Position numbers and translations under genes: made by a program. Shown here in pieces: positions 54,951 through 64,000 of a stretch of 64,000 nucleotides of DNA (positions are counted from its first letter, which is position 1; every line of letters starts with the position of its first letter). The notes beneath the pieces are model-generated. The model was not told the DNA's origin and did no database searches. It worked only from the letters and a program-made list of their open reading frames with translations. Source of the stretch: Stenocarpella maydis (lineage: Eukaryota > Ascomycota > Sordariomycetes > Diaporthales > Diaporthaceae); the NCBI GenBank assembly GCA_002270565.1, contig NQMI01000067.1, positions 178,779 through 242,778 of the forward strand. The letters are read 5' to 3'.

Positions 54951-56856
54951 TTCGTTAGAGGCTAGGCCGGCTCGAAGTTTTCGCGGTTGAGTTCGGTAGT
55001 TTGCTGTTCTTGTTAACGAGATGTGAATATGTGGTTTCGCAGAGGACAAGATTGGCCTCCACTTCTGACCGTTGTTCGTGGGCCAATCCCGGAGCCACTC
55101 CCCTTAATACCTTAGGTAGGTATGATTCTGGTCCGTACTTCGGTGCAGATGGCGTGTACCTGGATATCGACTAGCACACAACACAGCCAAGCATTCATAG
55201 ATGGTAGGAATCAGTTGAATACGAGCTTAAGTATGATGCATCTAAAAAGCCCGTAGGCGCACCCAGTACAAGAAATTAAGCGTGCAGCACACTATAAATT
55301 CCTATATCTCCCCTACCCTCTAGCCCCTCCATACCCCTCTACACCCCTCCACTACTCTATAAATCCAGAGGAAGGCCCTCCATACGCCTTTTACGCGCCT
55401 AAAGGAAGGCCCTCTATCCCTTTATACCCCTTTATATACCTCTAAAAGGCGCCCCTTTTAAAAGTCCTTCCTCTAGGCGTATAAAGGGCTTTCCTTTAAG
55501 TATATAAAGGGCCTTCCTTTAGGCGCATAAAGGGCTTATAGAGGAGGGCCTAGGCCTAAAGGGTTAGGATAGGCCTTTTACTTATATAAACTTTCCACAT
55601 ACCTAGCTAACCTTATAGGGCTTTAGTATAGGGTTAAGGAGCTATTAGTAGGGTTAAGGAGCTATAGGTATAAAAGAACTAGGTATATTATATGCTTAAT
55701 TTCTTCTACCTACTAGGTGCGCCCACGGAAAGAGCTGGGTGCGTGAACGCTGACCGCAACTTGAGTTGTACGTGATACTACCAAAACTCAAGACTCTTAA
55801 CTCCACATGTCATATAGATTTTATATTGGAATCATAAGTCATGGGCTCGGGTGCTGCCATTAATGATATTGGCATTTCCTTCTAAGAATAATAATCTTAG
55901 TAATTTCGCTATACTTTTATTTGTGGGAGCTAAAGTTATGCAAGCAACCCAAATGCTCCGGGTCAAGACCGTACGTTCTGGGATTTTAATGCCAGGCCTC
56001 TCGGAAGGGGGGAGGGGTTTAAAAAGGCCACACAAGGTAATCTTTATTTCGTATATTTCATTAACATGCAGAGACTATTCAAATACAGAGATGTCATTGG
56101 AGTACGAGGTAATGTATGAAGGACGGTAAAGTCTAGACTATAGCAGCAGGGACAATGTGCCAGTACAGGTACTGCCTTTAACTATATCGCCATATCTCAA
56201 TAACCTTAGTGAAAGGAGTTATTTCAGCCCTATATATACATATGTCAGCTCACCCCAGTCCACGTGATGTTCATGTGTGGCTCATATCGCGGGCTCAGGC
56301 TCTATAGACAGGGCTTAGCTAGAGGCTTAGATCATGCAATTCTTATCCATCCGGGTTTAGCTCTTTTGACCAGCTCTTTGTTCTGAGGCTTCGGTAGCCT
56401 CCAGACGCCGTTTCGGTTGACATGTGTTTGATGAATCGAAAGTGCCCAGGTGACTATCTTGTAGCGATGAAATTCGAAGGGCTAATAGTGGAGGTGGTTT
56501 CCAAATGGCGTCTTTTTGACAAACTGACACGGCAGTGCGACACCTCGCCAGGAGGCGTAATACTTTCGGCCGTTGTAATCGAATTACTTTGCGGCATGGA
56601 TCTACTAGTGGTGATAAGACGACATCTACAGATAGTTAAGGACTTGGATTGAAGGTCGGACGTGGAGGAACATGCTGTGGGTACGGGACCGCTTCTGGCC
56701 CTGAAACTGGACTACCTGACCATAAATTGCCCGTGGACGCGCGGAAAATAGTGAAGCTGGTTTGTAGATTCCGGTTGATCGTTCATGTGATGGAGTCCGC
56801 GTGTTTTCTCACATAGAACTCAACTAGCACATGAGGCTCGGTCTCCACAACTTTTC
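54951..56856. other. Intergenic with MITE-like element
   Basis: Holds the hairpin element 55256-55723. To its right is AT-rich sequence (55800-56130), where a short leftward frame contains APTNKSIAKLLRLLF, faintly helicase-like but too short to call. No gene is supported. Confidence 0.5.
55256..55723. mobile_element. MITE-like element with terminal and internal inverted repeats
   Basis: The left end GGCGCACCCAGTA and the inverted right end GGCGCACCTAGTA (55711-55723 reversed) differ at one position. Both continue inward with AAGAAATTAAGC after a 4-nt length difference. Inside, GCGCCTAAAGGAAGGCCCT (55395-55413) is the exact inverse of 55508-55526, so the centre can fold into a long hairpin. 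The element is 468 bp, AT-rich with CCCTCC/TATAAA words, and has no coding capacity. No clear target-site duplication was seen. Confidence 0.7.
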
Positions 56857-59025
56857 TCATATATCTTTCCTTTTCGTTTTGAGCGGTGGAAAGCGGGGGA
56901 GGGGTTGGCTCACACTGAGCCTACTTGGTGCTTCACCTGGGATAGACTCTGGCCACATGCGCATACTAATCTGCCAGCCCGGCTGGACCGTCTTCTCCCA
57001 GACTACCGGGAGGATGAGCTCGCCGTGGGGCCCTATCAGGTCGTAGTGGCCTTCTTGGACGTGTGGGCCAATAACCTCCACGTGAAAGAATGCCTGCTTG
57101 ATGAGATCCTCCATGCTCTTGGGAATTAAGGTCAATAAAACACGCGTTCACATGATGCTGGGATAGTAGGGATGGTCTACTTACAGTCCAGGTCGCGCAG
57201 AGATTCCAAGGGAAGTTGAACTTCCTCCCCATAGCGTCCTTAAACTTGATGGGCTCCTTGTCCTCGCCGGACGCCTTCTTGGCTTCCTCGGCCGCCTTGG
57301 CTTTAGCATCCTCCTCGATCTTCTTGAGGAGTTCTTCTTTCTCTTTCTTGACCTCCTCCTCCTCCTTCTTAGCGGCCAATGCGTTCCTGAGTATGGCCAT
57401 GGCTGAATCCTCTTCTACCTTAGCCTCCGCTTCCAAATTCTCTCCTCCCTGCGGTGTGACGAGTAACGTTACATTGCTCGTTTCGTGGATTGCATCCCGG
57501 CTCCCTCCACCACTCGACGAAACTTCCAGTTCGTTTTCATAGTCATCTATTGGCTCTTTTTTCATCTCCAGGCTCTCATTATGAGACATTTCGTTGTCAT
57601 CATTGTCAATCCGTTCCTCAACTTCTTCGACACCTGGCAAAGAAAACAACGCCAGCTGCTCTAAGTGATGGCCGACATGCGATTTATACTGACGACTGTT
57701 GGCAATCTCGTACTCCCAGCAAAGTGGACATATCGCATTCCCCCGCGTCGATTCGTCCCTGCTGCCAAGATCCATATTCTTTGGCGTTCTCGATGACCTG
57801 TGTTCTTGGCTCATCATGCTGTGCTCAGAGAAATGCGAGGGCGCGGTAACGCCCTTATCACGCCCAACAGCGGACGTCCCAGAGCACCAGTGTTCCCGGA
57901 GAACGTGACTGAACCAGTCTCTACGTCGCCCAAACCCGGCTACAGCATCAACGCATCCAGGTTCGAGGCAATGGTAGGGTCGCAGGTCGCTAAAGACGTG
58001 CTGTCTAGTCAATCAAGATGTTATTAGTCATATAATTTAGTCTTTTTGACGGCAAATACTTACTTCCATTGGTATCTGTTTTGTATTGAGATGGGAAGAA
58101 AGCAATATGGGCAAAGGAAAGGGCCATCAACATATTCCGGGGGAATTCGTGGAATACGGAGCTCGGACTCATTCCCACACGAAGTGGCATAGGATGTTGT
58201 CGTCTGCTCTGACTTATCGTCTCTCCAAACGTGTGTCCCATGTCCCATATCCTCAGTATCGTCCCGTGGTAGCCACGAGGCTTCAGTTGTGGCGCCACCC
58301 CTGCTGCCTTCTTTCTCGTCTTGTTTGTCGATCCCTTCCTGGAGTCGTTCATGGTGTTCTAGCCTGTAACGCATAAATAGCCGACTATAAGTTAAGGATT
58401 TCCCCAACCTTTCGGCCACCTCACGGGTAATCCGGGGGAATTTGTGCAGAACGTGATCTGTATGCCTGGAGTCGTATTCAGATACCAGTGCTGGCTCACT
58501 GAAGCTGAACTGTTCGTGCGGCGCCGGATTGCGGATCGTGACTGCAAGCCTCATCAGGCAGTTGACGTCGTTCTTAACCTGTAATAGGATCTGTTCAAAT
58601 TCATCTACAAAAGGCTCGTCGTCTGCAAAGTAATCGCTGAGAAGCCCGTCATCTGTCTGTGGTTTGTTTTCAAGTTCGGGCTCTTGGCTGGTTCTTTGCA
58701 GAACGATTTCGGCTGCGGCATGTCAGAAAACATACAACTACAACAGATCGATCATTGACCTCTGCGTACCTTCTTTCAAATGCTTATACACATCCTCCAA
58801 CAAGGTTACGACGTGGTCTCGAATGGTCGCGGCCCCACTCAGGCGATACTCCAGGGAACGATGGCCGTACGGCCGGTGCGCCGCCACGCTGCCGGCCCAT
58901 AATCTAAATCGACTTAGATTTGATCGAACGCTTGAATCCCTAGCAGGTACATGAGCCTTTGAAAGGTCCTCGAGGCTGTCAAATGCCGCAATAGCTAACA
59001 AGACCAACTTCGATATTGAAGACAT
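56857..59025 (-). CDS. C2H2-type / ubiquitin-like-domain fungal protein
   Basis: Four exons (59025-58770, 58712-58064, 58004-57185, 57117-56857) encode about 661 residues. The N-terminal helical region has FRLWAGSVAAHRPYGHRSLE and EYRLSGAATIRDHVVTLLED. It is followed by MRLAVTIRNPAPHEQF and by zinc-finger-like Cys/His pairs (GPFLCPYCFLP, HVFSDLRPYHCLEPGC, CPLCWEYEI, HVGHHLEQLALFSLP). A Lys/Glu coiled coil lies near 57260-57400. The C-terminal ubiquitin-like fold reads IKFKDAMGRKFNFPWNLCAT joined to SMEDLIKQAFFHVEVIGPHV. Fungal proteins of this layout are common but uncharacterised; some are linked to signalling-receptor loci. It is divergent from the DUF7580 gene 370 nt away. Confidence 0.85.
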
Positions 59026-59395
59026 CTTGGACCCAACTTCTGCCTCAAACAAGGGAAAGGGAAAGACAGTACGTGTTTACTTTGCGAATCTGGCCGGGAA
59101 CACTATTTGCCTGCCTGAAGGGCATTAAGACTCAATTCAATGAGGGCCCCCAGTGATCCACTCCTCCAGTCTCAATTGGCCGCCGATGTGTTGTCTGTGG
59201 TACCCTATCATAGATATTATTGGTGCCCGCTTGCTTCAAGCATGATGACTGCATCCGGTGGCACGCAAGCGCTTTAGTCCTTATGTCTTGACTTGGTCCC
59301 CGAGCACAGATGAAAGTAGTGATATCTCGACTCGATTATTCCCTCATGTTTATGGTATCCTCAATGAATGTGAACGGTCGATTCGTCGGCCTACA
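59026..59395. promoter_or_regulatory. Shared divergent promoter of the C2H2/ULD and DUF7580 genes
   Basis: A 370-nt spacer between two start codons pointing apart, so both promoters overlap here. The rightward frame extends in phase to 59258, so part may be coding if an earlier start is used. Confidence 0.5.
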
Positions 59396-61278
59396 ATGGA
59401 AGTCGCTGGCCTAGTGCTTGGTGTGGTGGGCGCGTTACCGGTGATAATCACAGTCATCGAAAGCTATCAAGTCATTGTCAAGAGCAGCCGGGCAGAACGT
59501 TACATGGACACACTGTCGAAAAATGTCCGCACTGAGCAAGTAATTCTGAGAAATACGTACCAACTCCTTCTCAATGGGATTGTTCCGGCTTGGGACCTCG
59601 ACGACCTGCAAGATATGGATCCCTCGACCGAAACATGGCGAAAATACGACCATCAAATCCGCTCACGACTTCGCGGATCCTACCAGGAATTCCATATCAA
59701 AGTCAAAGAAATAGCAGAAGCTGTTGAAGAACTGAAAGAGAAGCTGGCAATAACTTCTAGTGGAGAGGTGTGTATTCGGCAAGCGGATACCCGTGGTATT
59801 TCCTCAAGTTTGCTCTATTTTGTTGACAACTAACCCACCAGGTTCCGTTCACCAATTGGCTCGCCATTGTTGCCGAATTGACATCTAAAGTCAGGGTCCG
59901 GGCAAAATTCACGTTAAAGTCGAATGACTACAATGATAGTTTGAGCAGCATCCAGAAGAACAATATCCTTCTTCGTATGCTAGTCGACCATAGCTTAGAG
60001 TATGAGCCAACTCAAAGGGCCAACTCGAGAGCCAAGATTGCACGGAATATCCGTGATATGGCTCAGTGCCTCTTTTCAACCCTCTGTAAAGTTGTATGTT
60101 GCGGGTGTGCTGACTCACACAGACTTGGACTTCAGCTTGTGCAGAGGCCCGGAGAGGACAAAGGCTCGCAACATGGCCGCATGACTTTCGACATGATCTT
60201 TGGCACTTACCTTGGACCACTAAGGGACAATCTGATATGGAAAGGGCTGAGTTTACGATGGAAAGAAGGTGAAAAGGATCACTTTGGCCAAAAGGGGTCA
60301 GCGGAGGTTTGTCGCTCCATCGAGTTATTGTCTTTGAAAGACAAGGATCCGCCTGGGAAGAATCAGAAGCCCATATCAAATCCTGATCGTGGGGCGGTTT
60401 TGTTGAGCTTGGGCCAGTCTCCCACACGTCCAAGGCCGAAGCGCCGGAAAATGGTCAGTTTCATTATGCCAACAGCTCTTCAACCTACCGAAGAGGCCCC
60501 AGCAACGAAGCCTGGCGAGAACAAGACTGTGGGGGCAACTGCTCCACCCACCATCATCGATCTATGTGAAAGTGTTCAACGGGGCGAGCTGGTAGCAAAG
60601 CAACTGGTTGGCTTCATCTCGTGTGATGGAAAGTCGAAGGGATTCGATGTTTACTACGATGATGGCACGCCCGGCTCCTCTGGTACAGCAAGCCTGACGC
60701 TCAGCGAAGCTCTCAGCGGCAAAGACGGTCTGGCCGAGTTCGACCTGAAGGAGAGGCTCAATATCGCTTTGAGCCTATCTTTCAGTATTCTTCAACTTTG
60801 CGGGACTCCGTGGCTGGGTAAGGTCATATCATTGGACGATATTCTATTCCTGCGAGCTGCGGGTGCCTCACGATGCTACACTCCGACGATCGATTTCCCC
60901 GCTCCCTTCCTTGTCAGTCAGTCAGGAACTGTCCAGCACACAGGAAAGTCGCCGAGGCCATTCAATTTCGCCCTGTTGTCACTTGGGGTTCTTTTAACAC
61001 ACATCATTACCGGGCATCGGGTCGAGGACATTGACCTGAACGAGGATATGACGAAGGAATCATTGATGCTCAGAATGAAGCTTGCAAACGACGAGGTTGC
61101 GATTTGTGACGACGCCTCCCACAATTATGTTGGCGCTGTGCAATGGTGTTCCAAACATGGCTTCACATTCGCCACGTTTGACGAGGAGGACCAGGAACTA
61201 AGTCGGAATTTCCATGATGCAGTTATAGCTAAATTGGAGAGCGATTTGAGAAGCATTGATTGTCTCAGTGTCAAGTAA
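59396..61278 (+). CDS. DUF7580 domain protein (fungal, prion/NLR-associated type)
   Basis: Two exons (59396-59767, 59842-61278) encode 602 residues. The ATG at 59396 starts with MEVAGLVLGVVGALPVIITV, the typical hydrophobic N-terminal helix of this family, so the longer frame from 59258 is less likely. The N-terminal half is helical. The C-terminal half has RLNIALSLSFSILQLCGTPW and SPRPFNFALLSLGVLLTHII, a pattern seen in DUF7580 proteins and related kinase-like fungal domains. An apparent 22-residue Pro/Lys linker (PTRPRPKRRK) separates them. The family occurs near or inside STAND/NLR-type genes; its activity is not known. The protein looks intact. Confidence 0.8.
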
Positions 61279-62037
61279 TGAGACGGTTAATGAGGAAAAT
61301 AAGAAAAGGAAGAGGTCTATGGATTGTCTTGGGCGGGATTCGCCGGATCTATACGATGCTCGTTGGTTTAGCTTTCATGTAACGGGTTGAGTTCCGAGGA
61401 GTTGGTTTAATTATTTCTGTCTACCTATATAGAAGAAGGGTAACTAGAGGTTGATATCCCCCGCTTAGTTAGGGCCAAATACGCCCTCACGAAAGGGGAA
61501 GTTGCCTGCCAGGCCTACCCTTCAGAAGACAGAAGTCTCAGCTATTCACCTGGGTGCCTTCAACTGTGCCTGTGGGGTTGGCCTGCGTCTCCTGAGTCAA
61601 TGTAAATATCATAACCAAGTGGAGTCAGGTGAGAATGGTAGTAGGGAGGAGGGCTTGCAAAAGAGATTACCCAGAGGCAACAATTTATGATCCCAAGCAC
61701 TAAAATTGTGATAATGCCTACCTCGTCTGTATGTTTGAGGTTTGTAGTGCCTAGTTGCTTGCACTACAAGGGCCCCTGTGGAACCCGACGCTCGGTTCGA
61801 GCGGATGCGGCGGGCGAGCAAGACCCCTGGCCCTTGTTACTCCAGTGCCACTAGTGTAGCCTCTCTGCCGAGACACCTTTTCCGGCTGTCTGGGCCACTT
61901 TACCTTTGCTCTAAGCCCCTATGATTCCCATCCCACCTCGCCTCGCCTCGCTCTTCGCCGTCTTCCCGAGATCATGGTGGACGTCAAGACCCAACCCTCC
62001 TGTACAGCATCTCCATTGTTTCCGTCCGCACTGCAGG
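61279..62037. other. Intergenic, no gene seen
   Basis: About 760 nt between the DUF7580 gene and the ZIP transporter, in tandem. It should hold the transporter promoter. No domain-bearing frame was found. Confidence 0.55.
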
Positions 62038-63581
62038 ATGGATAATCCGACCCAGCTAGCGACCGGTAAGTGTGCCTGCTTGCCTGCTGCTGGCCCCGCC
62101 TTCAATGCCCCATCAGCCCTCCCATCCCAACCGCACGCCCCTCTCCTGCTCGCCGCTGCTGCTGATGCTAACCCCGACATTGTGTGCGCGCATAGATACT
62201 TCCTGGTCCTCCCTTCCGACAGAATGGCTCCTGGCTGAGCTCGCAAAACGCGGCGATGCGGCCGACACGAAGCCTGCCTGTGGCTCCGGCAAGAAGGGCT
62301 CCTACGACACATTCATGCATGTCGCTGCTTTGATGCTCATCCTCGCCCTGAGCACAATGTGTACGCATCCAACACCGCCCCTGTTGCCCCTGGACCGAGA
62401 TGGCGCTCGTCGCTGACCCCCATGACCTCGCAGCTTGCGGCTTCCCCCTAATATCCAGCCACTCCCGGAGCCGGCGCTCCAACAGCATTGTCTTCTACTC
62501 CCAGCACTTCGGCACCGGCGTCCTGATCGCTACCGCATTCGTCCACCTCCTCCCGACTGCCTTCCAATCCCTCACCGACCCGTGTCTCCCGTACTTCTTC
62601 AGCAAGGGCTACAAGCCCCTGCCGGGATTCATAGCCATGTTCTCGGCCATGGTGGTAGTCGCACTCGAGTCCTATTTAACAACACGTGGCGCCGGGCACT
62701 CCCATTCGCACATGTGGGAAGATGAGGACAGCGATGACGAACATGGGGTCCTGGATCGGCAGACCGGAGGCCTCTTGGCCGCCAGGCGCGGGCTGAACCG
62801 GCCTACCAATATTGCACTGGAGGATCTGGATGCCTCCGAGGGGCTCATGGCGGACGCGTCCCCGCTTCCGGAATCGACGCCGACCTTACAGGTGAATGGG
62901 AAGAGCAGCGGTGGGGCAGACGCGCCGAGATTGGGGAGATTGTATGACGATGGCGATGACGACGCGGATCGCGAGTCGATGGACCTGGAGCTGAACATGG
63001 ACGAGCTATCCACCGTGCGCCTCGATGGCGCCAAGCCCATTTCCGACCCCAAGAGCCCGACGGTGGCTCACATGCCAAGTCAAGACGAGCAGAGGAGGCT
63101 GATGCTACAATGTCTCCTTCTCGAGGCCGGCATCCTCTTCCACAGCGTCTTCATCGGGATGGCCATATCTGTCGCTACCGGGCCACCGTTCGTGGTGTTC
63201 CTCGTAGCCATAGCCTTCCATCAGACCTTTGAGGGCCTCGCGCTCGGCTCTCGAATCGCCGGCCTCCACCTACCCAAATCATCACCTCGACCTTGGCTCA
63301 TGGTCCTCGCCTACGGCACGACGACCCCTATAGGCCAGGCGATTGGGCTCATCGTACATAACTTTTACGACCCCATGAGCCAGACCGGGCTGCTCATGGT
63401 CGGCTTCATGAACGCCATTTCGAGTGGTCTGCTACTTTTCGCAGGCCTGGTCCAGCTCCTGTCGGAGGACTTTTTGAGCGAGAAGAGCTACAAGAACCTG
63501 CACGGCCGCAGGAGAATCAATGCTTTCGTCGCCGTGATAGGTGGCTCATTGTTGATGGCGCTTGTTGGTGCTTTCGCATGA
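62038..63581 (+). CDS. ZIP-family zinc/iron transporter
   Basis: A plasma-membrane divalent metal importer of the ZIP family. Three exons (62038-62065, 62196-62360, 62434-63581) give 446 residues. The N-terminal exons carry MDNPTQLATDTSWSSLPTEW and a first helix. Motifs include SQHFGTGVLIATAFVHLLPT, a cytosolic loop with GHSHSHMWEDED (metal-binding His) and acidic repeats, HSVFIGMAI, and the signature FHQTFEGLALGSRI, in which His and Glu bind zinc. The final helices end with GGSLLMALVGAFA. The layout matches fungal Zrt1/Zrt2-type transporters. Which metal it prefers, and regulation by zinc, cannot be read from the window. Confidence 0.93.
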
Positions 63582-64000
63582 GCTTAAATATGGCCTGGAG
63601 TTGTGGGTTTCTGGATGTCTTCAATATCTAAAGCATGCGCGGAGTTGGTGGTACATCTCATTACAATATTTTCCACACCTAGGTATATATCTCTGCCTTG
63701 TCCAATCATATTATCTGTGACGATGTCTCTAATCTCGGGGAATGCCATCTCCCGGATGATCAGCTAGAGTACCTGGGGACGCGATCCAACTGGAGCGCGT
63801 CGCTATAATTTTTTTTTTTTTTTGCCGTCACTTTACGTCACAAGTGACATTCCCACGTGCATGTTTCCCGCTGTGTCGGAAAAACGAGAGTTACCCCCCC
63901 CCTGGCTAAATTAGCATTTGCCGCACGTGCCACCTAAATTTTGGTGCAAAGTCAGGCAACTCACAATTCTCGCCTAGATAACGATTTCCACCCTATTTAC
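63582..64000. other. 3' flank of the ZIP gene, window end
   Basis: Contains CACACCTAGGTATATA near 63676, a T run of about 15 near 63809 and a C run near 63894. No gene start is seen before the edge. Confidence 0.55.

Noticed and set aside
55832..56035. Leftward short frame with a helicase-like APTNKSIAKLL stretch
   Set aside because: Only 67 codons with no other helicase motif nearby; could be a transposon scrap but not supportable.
1..64000. CRISPR arrays, bacterial operons or prophage
   Set aside because: No spaced direct repeats; spliced eukaryotic genes throughout.

Overview
The window looks like nuclear DNA of a filamentous ascomycete, probably a Sordariomycete. Most genes are split by short (about 49-215 nt) GT-AG introns with GTRAGT-type donors and CTRAC-like branch points. 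There is an intron-bearing tRNA-Lys gene, several Zn2Cys6 regulators, and families typical of Pezizomycotina (DUF3445, rhodopsin/PTH11-like receptors, deuterolysin, DUF7580). No CRISPR, operon or bacterial signal is present. Gene models were built by hand: splice joins were accepted when they restored frame and a family motif.

Region by region: 0-4 kb has a 5'-cut DUF3445 haem-oxygenase-like gene, a homocysteine S-methyltransferase and a small possible membrane protein. 4-7.3 kb appears empty of genes. 7.4-11.7 kb has a Zn2Cys6 regulator and an unknown acidic protein. 12.9-31.4 kb is an accessory-looking block: 12-exon MFS sugar transporter, P450, full ABC-C exporter, phenol 2-monooxygenase, rhodopsin-like 7TM receptor and a truncated, frameshifted second aromatic hydroxylase. 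Relics of one dispersed repeat lie on both sides of the transporter/P450 pair. 32-37 kb has a deuterolysin (M35) and a large Zn2Cys6 regulator. 39.3-49.8 kb is housekeeping: NUDT19-like Nudix hydrolase, SLX4, ribosomal protein eS21, CPD photolyase and an unrecognised 208-residue protein. 52.4 kb holds tRNA-Lys(CUU). 53.3-56.8 kb holds a decayed gene and a hairpin MITE-like element. 56.8-61.3 kb has a divergent pair, a C2H2/ubiquitin-like protein and a DUF7580 protein. 62-63.6 kb is a ZIP zinc transporter.

The block at 13-31 kb could form a functional set for uptake, oxidation and export of aromatic or other xenobiotic compounds: transporter, P450, ABC-C pump, phenol hydroxylase, membrane receptor. 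No PKS, NRPS or terpene synthase is present, so this is not a classical secondary-metabolite cluster within the window.

The most unusual signal is a pair of introns in unrelated genes (ABC exporter at 22.6 kb, Nudix hydrolase at 39.5 kb) that share sequence nearly end to end, as expected of introner-like elements. In the ABC gene the shared intron sits four nucleotides upstream of another intron, leaving a 4-nt microexon that is needed to read a conserved Lys-Ser-Pro-Leu-Tyr-Thr-His motif.
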